Shown piece after piece: positions 35,979-47,841 of a stretch of DNA of 64,000 nucleotides. The notes beneath the pieces were generated by a model. It was given only the letters and a program-made list of their open reading frames with translations. It ran no database searches and had not been told where the DNA came from. The DNA is from Megascapheus bottae. Lineage: Eukaryota; Chordata; Mammalia; Rodentia; Geomyidae. Where the stretch lies: assembly GCA_024803745.1 (NCBI GenBank), contig JANJXV010000024.1, positions 16,749,927 through 16,813,926 of the forward strand, written 5' to 3'. A program made the position numbers and the translations under genes. Within the stretch, counting starts at the first letter, position 1; each line of letters begins with the position of its first letter.

Positions 35979-36016
35979 TGTGTGTGTGTGTGTGTGAGTG
36001 TGTGTGTGTGTGTGTG
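35979..36016. repeat. (TG)n microsatellite at the 3' end of an antisense SINE
   Basis: TG with one GA interruption, abutting the SINE at 36017. Confidence 0.96.
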
Positions 36017-36241
36017 AATATTTCAGCTTGAACATAGGACCTGAGCACTGAGCCTAAGCTTTTTCTCTTAATACTGACACCCTATCACTTGAGCCACACC
36101 CCTCCATTTCTGGTTTTTGATGATTAAATGGACATAAGAGTATCACTAACTTCCCTGCCTTACTGGCTTGGAACATGATCCTCAGATCTCAGCCTTCTGA
36201 ATAGCTGAGATTACAGGCATATGCTACAAGTGCCTGGCTTG
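36017..36241 (-). mobile_element. B1-like/Geo SINE, antisense
   Basis: cagcttgaacataggacctg, cctatcacttgagccacacc, tgattaaatggacataagag, then cagatctcagccttctgaat to gcctggct. Confidence 0.87.
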
Positions 36242-36670
36242 CGGACCATATTTTCATAAAAACTTTAAATTGTAGTATTCTTTGCAATTCATGCATTCCC
36301 CATTTCCCTCAGATATTTACCTCTTTAACTCTTAAGAACATTTAAGTTTGTCGTGCTTGATATAAACAATCATGAAATGTACAAACACGTCCATAGTTAA
36401 TAGTACTTAAATGGCTCCTGAGAATGAAATGAGGTCAATGAGGAAGTGAAATACAAGCCATTTCTATGCCCTGATGCTCTCCCTGAAAAAGTGTTCCAAT
36501 CAGCTTGCCTGCCCCTGTTTCTAGATCAGAAGTCACAGAAGGACATAGAGACTAGATACAGACTAGAATAAGTACTTGCTAGAGAAGTACATTGCCTTAT
36601 GTCAGAGCTGACGGGACCACTTTCACCTATGACAAGCTAGCTTATGCTCGGGATAGAAATAACAACAAAA
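36242..36670. other. Unassigned sequence
   Basis: Nothing recognised. Confidence 0.5.
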
Positions 36671-36677
36671 TCTCAGT

Positions 36678-36878
36678 AATTTTTTTCTAACTTTTCTTTT
36701 TTCCAGTCTTGGGGCTTGAACTCAGGGTTTAGGCACTTTTTGCTCAAGGCTAGTGCCCTGCCACTTGAGCCACAGTGCCACTTCTGGCTTTTTTCATGTA
36801 TGTGGTACCAAGGAATTGGACTCAGGGCTTCACGCATGGTAGGCAAGCACTCTACCACTAGGCCAAACTCCCAGCCAG
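36678..36878 (-). mobile_element. IDL-Geo dimeric SINE, antisense
   Basis: Complement of Geo (ccagtcttggggcttgaact, ctgccacttgagccacagtg) then of IDL (gtatgtggtaccaaggaatt, aggcaagcactctaccacta). Short flanking match tctcagt at 36671 and 36879 is a probable worn target-site duplication. Confidence 0.9.
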
Positions 36879-36885
36879 TCTCAGT

Positions 36886-37332
36886 GCTTTTTATACAGTT
36901 TGCTTGTCACTCGTTGTTTCTCATTAACCCTGGTGAGATGGGGGAGAGGGTCCTCTGCTCCTCATCATTGACTTCCTTAGTCAGGGGCACCTCTGGAAAG
37001 CTGTCTTTGGGAAATATTGATCACCATAGTGGAGAGAAAGATCTCTGAAGGGACTCCCATGAGCAATCTACCCAGAAGAGACATGATACTTCTGTTCACA
37101 ACTCATAGGCCAGAAGCAGTCTTGTGACCCTTGCTGGCACAAGGAGAGCCAGCACTTGCATTTCTATGGTGATCCCAGAAAGGTAAAACCAAGAACACAG
37201 AACAAACTGCTTATAACCAAACTGGGGCATTAGTTGGTAGTCACCAGTCAAGATTCTTTAAAAATGCAGCTCATGTTTCCTATACCTGTCTAGCAGAAAG
37301 CACTTGAGGGGATATTGAAAAAGATCTATTCT
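36886..37332. other. Unassigned sequence
   Basis: Nothing recognised. Confidence 0.5.
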
Positions 37333-37521
37333 GGCTGGGAGTTTGGCCTAGTGGTAGAGTGCTTGCCTAGCATGCACAAAGACCCAGGTTTGATTCCTCC
37401 GTACCACATACATAGAAAAAGCCAGAAGTGATGCTGCTGCTCAAGTGGTAGAACTCTAACCTTGAGAAAGCACAAGAACAGTGCTCAGGCCCTAAGTTCA
37501 AACCAGGACTGGCAAAAAAAA
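37333..37521 (+). mobile_element. IDL-Geo dimeric SINE
   Basis: ggctgggagtttggcctagt, gcctagcatgcacaaagacc, gtttgattcctccgtaccac, Geo gtgatgctgctgctcaagtg to aagttcaaaccaggactggc plus A9. Flanks share only attct. Confidence 0.9.
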
Positions 37522-37559
37522 ATTCTAATCCTACACTGATCAGCTTCAGATCTGATCAA

Positions 37560-38158
37560 GAGGAAGAGAAATCATAAAATATTTGCAGAACAAGCCATGT
37601 GGTTACTGACCACCAAGAACATTGCCAAAGAATTCTGTAGAAGTTAAAGGAGAGGATGGTTCTGAGATACTGATAAAAGTTGAGCTAATAACTAGACAAT
37701 GTCTAGGATATTCTTAGCAGAGAATCACAATAACTCAACAGCTATATGCATACGACTTATAAAACGATACTTACCAACTGAACTCCAAAAAATGGAAGCA
37801 GAGGGTTTTTTTTAGTATACTATTTGCAGATATTTCTTTTTCTAATTTTTTTCTTCCTTAGGTTTATTCACTATTGACACTGTTTCTGATTTCTGTTCCC
37901 TTTGCCTTGTATATAAGTGTATCTGATTTGAGGAGGGAAAGGGGGAGCACAAAAATGGTGGAACAAAAGGTAAACCAATGCAACAGAGACACTCACCAGG
38001 TACTATGTTTGTAATGACCTTTGTATCTTGGAGAGAAGAGGGGAATGGGGGGAAGGGGAAGCAGGAGAAAATGAGGGAGCTGTTTCAAAGGAAATGTACC
38101 CATTACCTTATGTAACCATAACCCCTCTGTACATCATTTTTACAATAAAAAATTTTTT
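37560..38158 (+). mobile_element. LINE-1-like 3' untranslated region and end, sense
   Basis: ccaactgaactccaaaaaat near 37776, ttctgttccctttgccttgt near 37892, aggagggaaagggggagcac near 37932, and a terminal cataacccctctgtacatca followed by tttttacaataaaaaa. This layout of a G-rich 3' region ending in an AATAAA tail is typical of rodent L1 3' UTRs. It is the longest sense copy in the window; the left boundary is uncertain. Confidence 0.65.
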
Positions 38159-41100
38159 GTGCTTCGTCTTTTTATTATTCTTTATTTATTGCTCCTACCA
38201 CATGACTCTTTACCCAAGCCCACTGTTCCTATGAACACAGGCTTTATAGACATTTGTCTGTGTCCCAAGAGTCTTGGATAACTTTCCCCTCCTGTTCCTT
38301 TTCCATCCTTTGCCTCATTTTCTCAGAAACTGAAGGCATTTGTGTATTATTGTTTGTTTCGGTCTATGTAAAGATTCCTTGGCAGGATAACATGCATATG
38401 ACTTTAAAATAAAGACCAACATTATGACACTAAGGTAATAGAAAAAAATACAGTACTTAGACGGCATTGCAAATAAATTCCCCATACAGATGGTTATCTT
38501 AAATGTAACAATATTTCTTATGAGTCAACACTGAAACAGATGGTAAAAATAGGAGTCCCAACAACACTTGTTCCAGGAAACACAATTCTTTGATCCTTGC
38601 AATTTATAATATTAAAATTTGTCCCTTTTTTTTTTTTGGAGGACAGAGGCCAGATTTTCCCCTCCACTCGAACCAATTGGGACCACACCAGTGAACCTCA
38701 CTTAGCAAGCAGTTTGCTAAGGAGCTATAAAGAGTTCTGTTTCCAGTAATGAAGTGATTAGTTACACCAAGCATGAGGAGATCAAATGTCTTCCTTTTCA
38801 CATTTACAAAGATACTATGGCTAACCCTTGTCCCCTAACTTGACCAATCTTGCCAGCTCTCCTGTGCCCTCTGCTCTTCACAAATGTGGCATCCATACGG
38901 CTTGCTTAGCTTGTTCCATAAAGTCCATTTGATTCCCAAAACACACTCCAAGTTTTGTGCTTTTGTTTTCTAAGCCCCTGAATTTGCAAGTGAAGACTCA
39001 CTAACAGAATTTTGCACACTCACTGTTTTTCGCCCTCAATGAAGATGCCCAGATACAAGTGTGAGGTGGGCATCTGCTCCCCATGTAGTCTCACACTAGC
39101 CTTCAGCATTCCCAGCTAGCTCTTCACTGCCCATTTCAGAGCATGTACCTCACCGGGACATCTCCCTTAACAGATGAAGACACTATTGGCAAATGATTAC
39201 TAACAAAAAGGTGTTGAACTGTTAACACCCTAAAAATCGACGACTGTAGAATTTTCTAAGTGTACCACAATTTGGCACAACAACCAGAGTAACAAAACAA
39301 TTCCAACTTGGAATTTCACTGGTACTGTTGTATAAAATTCTGATAATCAGTCATGCTTCACAATGTCCTAAAACTCAGAAAATTCTGGAATTTGTAGGTA
39401 ATACTACTCAGTCAATAATTTACCCCCCCCTTTTTTTTCAAGTTCCTATTACTGCTTTAACCTGAGCAAAGGTCATATTTTCTTCTTGTTACATGAACTA
39501 TTCCTAAGAATAATAATATAATGCAAAGAAAACCAAAATCAGAATACCCTGGATTTCTTAATGAACATGGCATTTAAGATCTGTACTTTGAAACCTGAAC
39601 CATAATGCGGTATAAACTAAAAGGTTTCTGAACCACAGTGTGGATATATTTAGCTGAGCCCCTCACTGGACCGAAGCCCCATCTCCATTCTAGAGCTGCA
39701 CACTACGTAGGGAGCCCAAGTCAGCCATGTCGATGCCAGATCAACACACAGGGAGCTAAGACAGACAGCCAAAAGGACCTCAGGCACATGCATCTGAGAC
39801 TGTCTCTACACAAGGAATTAGGGAAGCAAATATCAAAAGTATGCAGGTTGATCAGGTAAAAAAGGAGTATGTGCAATAAGGAGACCTCTGCAGTGGATGT
39901 CCTGTAGGTTCCTAGCAAGCCTGACAGGGGCTGTGGAAGCAGCTTCTTCAGCCATGCAGAGGCCTTTCCAAGCAGCAGCTCTCAGCCTTCTTACAATAAA
40001 AGTTTTAACTCAGAAGAGATAATAACTTGAGCTAAACTCTTAGGAAAGTAGATAGCATTTGTGAACTAAGTGGAAGGCACTTCCGATTACAGGAAAGAGG
40101 AAACAAAAGCCCAGAGTCAGAAATGAAGGCTAAATCATTGCAAGTCTCCAGAGTTTAGTCTGAGTAGGAGCTGTAGCTGTATGAGAGAGTAGAGAAGGAA
40201 ACATCATGGGTAGAACACAGCTGCTTGATTGAAGGCTTCTGGGACCTACGGAGGAGTAGGTAGAGGTAGGTATGAGGAAAAGGTAGCTAAACCTCTCCCT
40301 GTTAGAAATACTTAGCTCCCATACCAGAAGTGCTGCTGTCTAGGCACTTCTCGGACCTCTAAGGCAGTCAGTCACTTCCCACCACAAGGCGGTAGTAAAC
40401 GTCGATTTACTCCTGCTTCCATTTTAAGGCACGTTTTCGTCACTCCTGCTGCTGACAAGAAATATCTAAGTTGAAGTGAAAGAGCCTCTCACTGCTGGGG
40501 TCAGGTCAGCATTTTTTTGCTATGTAACATCTGTTTTTGAAATTCGACTGAGACCCTGACTTAAATCTGTTTAGCTTAAAAGGAGCAAGAGAACATCTTG
40601 TTTTCATGGATATCCAGGGGCTGGATGTCAACAAATAAAAGGTCTGTTTGTGGTATTCAAAATGGAAAAGCTGCTTGTGAGATGTTCGGCCACTGGGATA
40701 AATTTATTATGAACCATTCATTTCTTGGGATCATGAACCAGAGTTTGAAAACACAGTGGGCCGCTTCATTGAAATCGGCAAGTTTCTGCTTGCTGATGGG
40801 GTAAGAAACATGCTTTCATAGTCAGAAGATCACTAAGCTGGATAGATCCAGAAAAATGCCTCCTTTCCTGCCTAACACCCTAGTTTATGTCTTACATGAA
40901 TTCCCGTGTCTGCATAAATTCTGATGCACAGTATCTGTGTGGATCATGATTTTTGTATTACTTACATAAGACCAGAGTGGGAAAGAAGGGGACGAGAACT
41001 ATACCATCCCTCAAGCCAGTCTAGTAAAGTTCTCCCTCCTCACTTCTTTAGAAGAGGAAAGTTGGAAGTTTATTTGCATCTAGAGGGATGAGCATCTGGG

Positions 41101-41239
41101 ATGCAATAGATGTCAGTGTATATTTGATGGATGAGTACAAACTGTGTTCATTGACCTGCTTACATTCCCTTATGAGGAAGGAACTTGTGTTCCTTTAATG
41201 AGTGCATGTCTCCATGTGTATTACTATTCCTGTTTGAGC
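38159..41239. other. Unassigned, repeat-poor sequence
   Basis: About 3 kb with no local SINE, L1 or LTR recognised. A small CpG cluster (ggcggtagtaaacgtcgatt and cacgttttcgtcac) lies near 40388-40443, far below island size. A poly(T) run sits near 38623. No exon recognised. Confidence 0.5.
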
Positions 41240-41462
41240 TGGCCACCAGTGACTCATGCCTGTAATTCTAGCTACTCAGGAGGCTGAGATCTGAGGATCA
41301 CAGTTCAAAGCTAGCCCAGGCAACCAAATCTAAGAGACTCTTAGTTCTAGCTCATCACCAAAATGACAGAAATGGAGATATCGGTCAAGTGGTAGAGCAC
41401 CAGTTTTGAGTGAAAAAACTGAAAACCCAGGGCCTGAGTTCAAGCACCAGTACTGGCACAAA
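41240..41462 (+). mobile_element. B1-like/Geo SINE
   Basis: agtgactcatgcctgtaatt, aggaggctgagatctgagga, Geo half ggtcaagtggtagagcacca to gagttcaagcaccagtactg, ending ggcacaaat. Confidence 0.9.
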
Positions 41463-41844
41463 TATACATATAGAATCTGATCATTCTTGTAGTTTTCTCT
41501 TATAGTATATGATTTTTCCCTCCCTGCCCCTTTCACAATATGTACTTTATTTGTTGCCTGTCTCTGTCGTTAGACTTTAGACTTCAGGAGGACAGGGTAG
41601 CTGTATTCATCATTTATATTCTGCGCCATATAAAATGGCTATTACATGAGTGGTACTTCCAAACATATGTTAAATGTCTTTATCAGAGTTTTCCCATGAT
41701 GACAGTTCTATAGTCTCAGCCCCTTTTGATTATATCTGGATTTAAACACAATGAAGAAGACAATAGTGCTTAGAATGCCTTTGAACTTTGTGCACAAGAA
41801 CTTATTCCATGTTCTCATTCGTTTGCCATTGAAGCTCCCTCCAC
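41463..41844. other. Unassigned sequence
   Basis: Nothing recognised. Confidence 0.5.
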
Positions 41845-42008
41845 TAAAAATGCCTGCTCACTGGATACTGAGGTTCACACAGGAAGCAGAGATGGGAGAT
41901 TTGAAACCAGCCCAGGATGGAAAGTCCATGAGACTATTATTCCATTGAACTACTAAAAAAGTTGAAATGGAGGGGGTATGGGTCAAGTGGCAGAGCTCTA
42001 GCATTGCG
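41845..42008 (+). mobile_element. B1-like/Geo SINE, truncated and degraded
   Basis: tgctcactggatactgaggt, gaaaccagcccaggatggaa, ttattccattgaactac, then gggtcaagtggcagagctct, after which the Geo 3' part is missing. Confidence 0.65.
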
Positions 42009-42221
42009 GGAAGACGCCTATTTAACATTGTAGTGGACTGAATTCATCTACCTATCTTTATTTTCTTCACTTAGACTATATCTGCTATATATAGTTAGAT
42101 AGGATTCATGTCATAGTGCATGATAGAAATTTAGAATTTACTTTTAAACTCTCAGATAGTTAATCCATTCCAGTAGTTATATCTAAAACTTTAAGCTTGC
42201 TAGTAATAATTATTATTATTA

Positions 42222-42678
42222 TGGCCAGGATCCAGTGGCTCATACCTGCAATTCCAATTTTCCAGGAAACAGATATCAGGATCACAGTTCAAAGCCAATG
42301 AGGAAGATATATCCGAGATACTTATTTCCAGTTAGCCAGCAAAACGCTCAAGTGGTAGAGCACTAGCCTTGAGCAAAAAACAAAAAGCCAAATGAAGTCA
42401 AGGCTGGTAGCTGACACCTGTAATCCTAGCTACTCAGAAGGTTGAGATCTGAGGCTCGAGGTTCAAAGCCAGCCCAGGCACTAAAGCCTGTGAGACTCAT
42501 CTCCAATTAACCACCAGAAAACTGAAAGTGGCACTGTGGCTCAAATGGTAGAGTGCTACCCTTGAACTGAAGAGCTCAGGGACAGTGCCCAGGCCCAGAG
42601 TTCAAGCTCCACAACCAGCAACAACAACAACAAAAAGCCAAGTGAAAACATAAGGCTCTGAATTTAAAACCTCTATGT

Positions 42679-42680
<2 letters not shown>
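42222..42680 (+). mobile_element. Outer B1-like/Geo SINE, split by a second SINE
   Basis: 5' part 42222-42396 (ccagtggctcatacctgcaa to gccttgagcaaaaaacaaaa). 3' part from about 42647 (cataaggctctgaatttaaa), which is the worn gcatgaggccctgagttcaaa of Geo, leading into the (CA)n at 42681. The gap is the SINE at 42397-42630. Confidence 0.8.
42397..42630 (+). mobile_element. Inner B1-like/Geo SINE inserted in another SINE
   Basis: ctgtaatcctagctactcag, gactcatctccaattaacca, gtggctcaaatggtagagtg to cagagttcaagctccacaac, with a (CAA)n tail. The 16-bp duplication caaaaagccaaatgaa (42381) / caaaaagccaagtgaa (42631) has one mismatch. Confidence 0.88.

Positions 42681-42721
<41 letters not shown>
42681..42721. 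repeat. (CA)n microsatellite at the 3' end of the outer SINE
   Basis: Pure CA; assigned to the outer SINE once the inner insertion is removed. Confidence 0.95.
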
Positions 42722-42722
<1 letters not shown>

Positions 42723-43756
42723 GTCAAGGTACTTGGTAATGACCAGTGGTGTATAGTAGTTTCTATACACCTTGGCAATGATTAGGCAAAATATAAACCC
42801 TTCAACTTGAGTGGGAATGAGGCAGGTTTGTGTGTTCCCTTTTGCTTTGGCAATTCTTACAGACAGCTGAAATTGAAATGATGTGAATTCCATAGCACCC
42901 CAAGGGAAACACTCACTCACTTACAAGAGGTACAGTTCCATAACAGGTTTTTTTTTTCAGTCCTTTGTATATCTGAAAACATTCCCAAAGAAACAAAGTT
43001 GGATGCAGGAAAAATATCTCAAGAAAAGAAAACTAATACTCCAAATTCTGAAGATCTCTATTTTTAATGGGTTGATCTGTCAGCCAGCTGGCCTCAGGTG
43101 GACTACTTGTAATATATACTTTGATAAGACCACATGTAGTTCTTGGAACTGTTTATATTAGGCTCCAGAAACGTAATTATTCTAACATTGGCAGGGCTGT
43201 CTTTGATTACTTAATACAAAATTGCTTAGTCATCTTTCTACACAGTGCAGACAGCTTTTGTTTAAGTGCAAAAATACTGAGAAATATAAGTGTGCTCAAA
43301 AAAAATGATTTTAGGTCAGGTAGAAAAACAAGGTATCTTTCTTCCCTCCGAATTCTTTAGCAGGTGGTTGCCACATGTTTTAATTTTACAACTAGGTAAC
43401 TGTTAGAGTCAAAGGCCTTAATTACAAGTATTTTTTTTCCATTTTCTTGATGGATTTTGTTAGAAGTGAAACCTGAACATTTTACAAAGTACAGGTTTTC
43501 CAGCAAGACTCTGACACAACAATATAATGGTCTGCCATCAGACCAGCTTTCTGGGCTGGCTGTCAATTCAAGCTGGTTGTTGTAAAGGCCCTGTTTTCAA
43601 CTCCTTTGGTTTAAATCTGGGTCTCACTAACATCTTTAGTCTACTGACTTCCAGAGCCAGTCTAAATGTATGGACCTTCATCAAGGAAATGAGTCAACAC
43701 AATGAGTTACTTCCATTCAGATCTATGTGGTGCCAGAGGTCTCCGGTTTATTTTCT
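42722..43756. other. Repeat-free unique stretch, candidate conserved non-coding sequence
   Basis: A kilobase of high-complexity, repeat-free sequence. Segments such as aatgggttgatctgtcagcc and ctaacattggcagggctgtc look like conserved intronic DNA, judged from texture only. No spliced coding exon recognised. Confidence 0.3.
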
Positions 43757-43985
43757 TATTTTATTTTATATTATTGTAAAGGTGATGCACAGTGGGGGTA
43801 CATGGGTAAGGTAATAAGTATTTCTTTTCAAGCAGTGTTACCCCCTTCCTCATTTTCTTCCACTTTCTCTCCCCTCCAACTCCCCACCCCCAAGTTATAA
43901 AGTTCATTTCCAATATAGTGTTTAGTATCACTGCGGCACTGTCCCACCATTTCTGTGACTCTCCTTCCCTTGCCCAAATCAGATA
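43757..43985 (-). mobile_element. LINE-1-like 3' end, antisense
   Basis: tattattgtaaaggtgatgc, gggggtacatgggtaaggta, cagtgttacccccttcctca and a C-rich block; a diverged member of the 10056/63103 family. Confidence 0.6.
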
Positions 43986-44904
43986 AGCTTATACACAACA
44001 TAGAGGGTATAGAAGTCACAAACAGTGAGTGTGGGGTAGAGGGCTCTACTTTTTACCCTTGAAATGCCGAGGGCAACCTCACACTCTTGTGTCCTGGGCT
44101 TGGGCTCCAAAGAGAGAGGATGAGAAAAGATTAAAAAAAAGTCCTTGTGGCCAATCGGTAGGGTCACCAGGCCTGGGAATAGTAGGTTTTCAAGCAAACA
44201 TTGAGAACTGCACCTTATGGTTCTAATTACTAAGCATGGTTAGAGAACAAAATCAGAGGACACTTTTTTTTTTAAGACTGATGGCAGCATTTAAATCAGC
44301 CTTGAATGTCAATGTTTTTCAATTATGATAAAGGAGTGGCAGGGAATCTCTAAAGGCCATGGAAATTTGAATCTGTTCAGCCCTAATTCTCATCTTTTAA
44401 AAAAAATACCATCTATCTTCTGTTTACCTTCTTTTGTATGTCCCAGGACAAACCAATTCCCTTGCATACAAATACCTAATACTCCTCTTCCTGAAGCTAG
44501 AATGTTCTTTTCCACAACCACAAACATAAAACAGAGCTCCCATTTTATAACCACCGCTATACCCCAGGTGGCTATGAGCTCTGCTGGAGATGCAGTCTTT
44601 TGATAATATTTTGGCCAAGTCAGTCTGTTTACCAGTTAAGTCCAGTGAATAGACAATGCCCTGGAATCCACTCTAGTTTAACAAGTGTGAACTTAACAGT
44701 GAGTAATCACCTCAAGGAGATCTTTCGAGAAGACAGACGTGGGCTTAGTAATTAAAATACAGGAAAAAGACTAAGCGCCCCCAATAGAAACATACTATGG
44801 GTATCAGTATAAATCATACCAGTCAAGGGGTGCAAAAATCTTAAGGTCTTCTGCTGGTCTTCCGTAGACCCTCACTGCAAAGCCATTCTTCACATAAAGA
44901 AAAA
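43986..44904. other. Unassigned sequence
   Basis: Non-coding; an oligo(A) run near 44127 and oligo(T) near 44265. Nothing recognised. Confidence 0.5.
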
Positions 44905-45175
44905 TCCAGACACGGTAGCTAATACCTGTAATCCTAGCTACATGGGAAACAAAAGTAGGTGGATCCCAGTCCTAGGCCAGCCCCCCCACAAAAATAAGAC
45001 CAGAAAGCAAAAGTATTGTTAGGTGAAATATGGTGATCTTGGAACCCTGTTTGTAATCGTTTTGTTTTGTTTTTAAACTGTGAGCTCAGCACAAGGCAAG
45101 CTGAGGCTGGAGGATTGTGAGTCTGCATCTAGCCTGAGTGATATAGTGAGACACAGTCTCAAACCAAACAAAAAC
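44905..45175 (+). mobile_element. B1-like SINE material, interrupted
   Basis: 44905-45000 (cacggtagctaatacctgta, taatcctagctacatgggaa) and 45080-45175 (gctgaggctggaggattgtg, tagtgagacacagtctcaaa) each resemble parts of B1-like monomers, with unrelated sequence between. Confidence 0.5.
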
Positions 45176-45890
45176 CCGTTATTGGTTAAAACTTCATTTC
45201 CAAATAAATCACTGAGTCTTGTTCCTCCGTTTGAAGTATGATCTTTCTTCAGGCAGTGTCTCCATTTTTTTTTCTTCTTTGCATTTGCTAAGAATTTTAC
45301 TTTCTCAGTATCAAGTGCTTAGTCACCACTTTAATCCATCATAAAACAAAACAAAAAAAACTAACGAACCCTCCCAAGCAGAACAAAGAGGCTATTACTC
45401 CATTCTTAGAGAGGTGGACCTGTACCACAACCCACACTTTAGTACTTTTTTCCCCATGAGATGATCTTGGAAGACAGACATCCAGAGAGCATAGCTTGCA
45501 TATCAGTGTTTTTAAAGGGCACCCCACGGCGTCACAAAAGCCAGGAATGGGATAGGTTTCCAGTAGGTCTGTCCAGTAGAGCCTTCTGCCACCTTGAAAG
45601 CATTCTCTACACTTAGATGGGATCCACTAAGTACACGTGACCACCAAGCACTAGAAATGGGACTAGTGACGCTGAGAAACTGAATTCCTCATTTTAAGAG
45701 GCTTAAACAATCTCACTGGATAACACAGACTTAGAATGCTAAAAATATATCTGTCAATCTAACGCTACCTGGACAGCCATCTCACTTCTCTTCCTGTGAC
45801 AGAGATGTAGCTCTGCTCATTGCTAGATGGTTCTGTTGGAGCCAACCTCCATTTCACATTGGGATTGTGATAAATAGGTGCATGCATCTG

Positions 45891-45895
<5 letters not shown>
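45176..45895. other. Unassigned sequence
   Basis: Nothing recognised. Confidence 0.5.

Positions 45896-45938
<43 letters not shown>
45896..45938. repeat. (CA)n microsatellite
   Basis: Pure CA, separated by a T-rich gap from the next SINE. Confidence 0.97.
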
Positions 45939-45942
<4 letters not shown>

Positions 45943-45949
45943 ACTGATT

Positions 45950-46042
45950 TTTTTTTTGCCTTTTTTTTTCTGCACTGAGAACCAAACTCAGGGTCTTATG
46001 TAAGGCAAGTGGTCTTCCACTGAGCTAAATCTCAACCCCTCC
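45950..46042 (-). mobile_element. ID-like monomer SINE, antisense, diverged
   Basis: T-rich start, ctgagaaccaaactcagggt, aggcaagtggtcttccactg, agctaaatctcaacccc. Complement of an ID-like monomer without Geo. Confidence 0.7.
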
Positions 46043-46757
46043 TACAGGTCTTATTTTCTTTTTGTAGCAAGGGGATGTATTTTTCTTCATTTGGACACAG
46101 TGAAGAATTTCCATCTGCCATTTATCCTTTCCTATGGATCATGAGAATATCAGTGGACATTTGTGTATTCTAATTTGTTATTAACTGGATTCTTGCAGAC
46201 TAATTCTCTGAGAGTCAGGGAAAAATAATTCAGCTCTGAACAAGCAATGGAAGGTATGATTTTTCCAAGTGTTCACTTTTCCTCACTTTTTAAGCAATTC
46301 ACATGTTTCTTTAGAGATGAATCCCAATATAAATCCTGGTTTATGACCATTTTGCTGTGGTTCAAGAGATAACAGTAAAATCCTGTATGTCTTAATGCCC
46401 TTTCTTTAAATGAATGTATTTCTTCTTTCTGCTTGGTAGTAATAACCATAGAGTTTTGAAGCATATCAAGTACTTCATGTTATTTATGGTAACACTTGCC
46501 TAAATTGGGTGCAAAGATATTGCATTTGGAAGATTACATGTGTCTCTTGTCCCATTTCCCAGATAGAGAAATATAAATAGAGGAAACATAATTAACTTGT
46601 TAATTTGTTCTTGGTAGGGCTTTGTGTTTTGGACTGAACTAGTTAGGAAAATAAAGAACTTGAGAAAACAGCCTTCTTCTGGCTGATATTAGTTCTTATT
46701 TCTATGTGGCTGATATTGATAAACACTGTTTCAATGATTGTTGTGGGGTGGATGGAG
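46043..46757. other. Unassigned sequence
   Basis: Nothing recognised. Confidence 0.5.
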
Positions 46758-46991
46758 AGGCATACCAGTACTGGGGCTTGAACCCAAAATCTAGTGTGCT
46801 CTCACTTGGCCTTTTTCAGTTAAGACTCACTCTACTACTTGAACTACATCTCCACTTCCAGCTTCTTTGCTGGTTAATTGGAGACGAAAATCTTGTGAAC
46901 TTTTCTGCCTGGACTGGCTTTGAACCATGTCCCTCTTATCTTGGCCTTCTGAATAGCTAGGATTACAACCATGAGCCACCAGTGCCTGGCT
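46758..46991 (-). mobile_element. B1-like/Geo SINE, antisense
   Basis: ccagtactggggcttgaacc, tactacttgaactacatctc, tgctggttaattggagacga, cttctgaatagctaggatta, gagccaccagtgcctggct. Confidence 0.9.
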
Positions 46992-47710
46992 ACTTGTATT
47001 TCTGTTTTTTTAAGTGCAGAGATTCTTGAAACAAGATAATGAAGGTTGAGCTAAAGTTAAGTCCAAACTGTACATTACAATCCATTTGTTTATTTGGGTT
47101 TTAGGTCCCAAATGATCCATTCAGTTCAGAAAAGAGCAAAGTGGGTTGATAAATTGATTTTTTTTAAGGACAAAAGTTCATTTTCTACAGCCATAAAAAA
47201 AAAAAACCATTGCCAGATTTACTGTGTAACTACTGCAAATGTGAGTTTATGTAACTTTTGAGATTCATATATAATCTAGTACCAAGGCCTTTGATTCATT
47301 TTGTAAACACTAATCAGTTAATAAAGTCCAGAGAGATGAATCAGCTTGAATTACATTTCCCATATCCAAAATGGTAAAACCTCTATAAAAATCTAGAGAC
47401 TCAAGTCAGATGCTCTGACCCAGTCATGAAGCGTTTTAAGAAAACTATTCACAAGTTACCTTCAGAATAAAAGCCTATGGAAGGTAAAATTTTTTGAATA
47501 CTATTTGAAGAAAACAACTGATGAGTGTAAAACAGCGAATATTCTCAGTATGAATTTTAGATTTCCAAGGAAGGGAACATCACGTTTAAGTTAGTTGCGA
47601 AGCATCATGAAGGAAATAAAATCTAGGTCAGGAATAAATGACTGAATAAAAGGTGGATAGTGATGAAGGAGTGAGAACTCTTTCCAAATGGACAGAATAA
47701 AAGGAATAAA
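46992..47710. other. Unassigned sequence
   Basis: AT-rich, nothing recognised. Confidence 0.5.
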
Positions 47711-47726
47711 AATGAATGGGGTAGAA

Positions 47727-47826
47727 GTGACACGGTGGCTCAAGTGAATAGAGCACTAGCCTTGAGCTGAAAAGCTCAGGAACAGTGCCCAGGCCCAGAG
47801 TTCAAGTCCTACCACCAACCCCAAAA
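47727..47826 (+). mobile_element. Stand-alone Geo monomer SINE with its own target-site duplication
   Basis: The element starts gtgacacggtggctcaagtg and ends gagttcaagtcctaccacca with a short A tail. That is the Geo half only. The duplication aatgaatggggtagaa (47711-47726) / aatgaaggggtagaa (47827-47841) differs by one deleted T. The start falls about 9 nt before the box-A-like tggctcaagtg, where a Pol III transcript would be expected to begin. It could also be a 5'-truncated dimer. Confidence 0.85.
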
Positions 47827-47841
47827 AATGAAGGGGTAGAA

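Noticed and set aside
40380..40450. Small CpG cluster as a CpG island or promoter
   Set aside because: Only about six or seven CpGs over roughly 100 bp with no extended GC-rich region; far short of an island.
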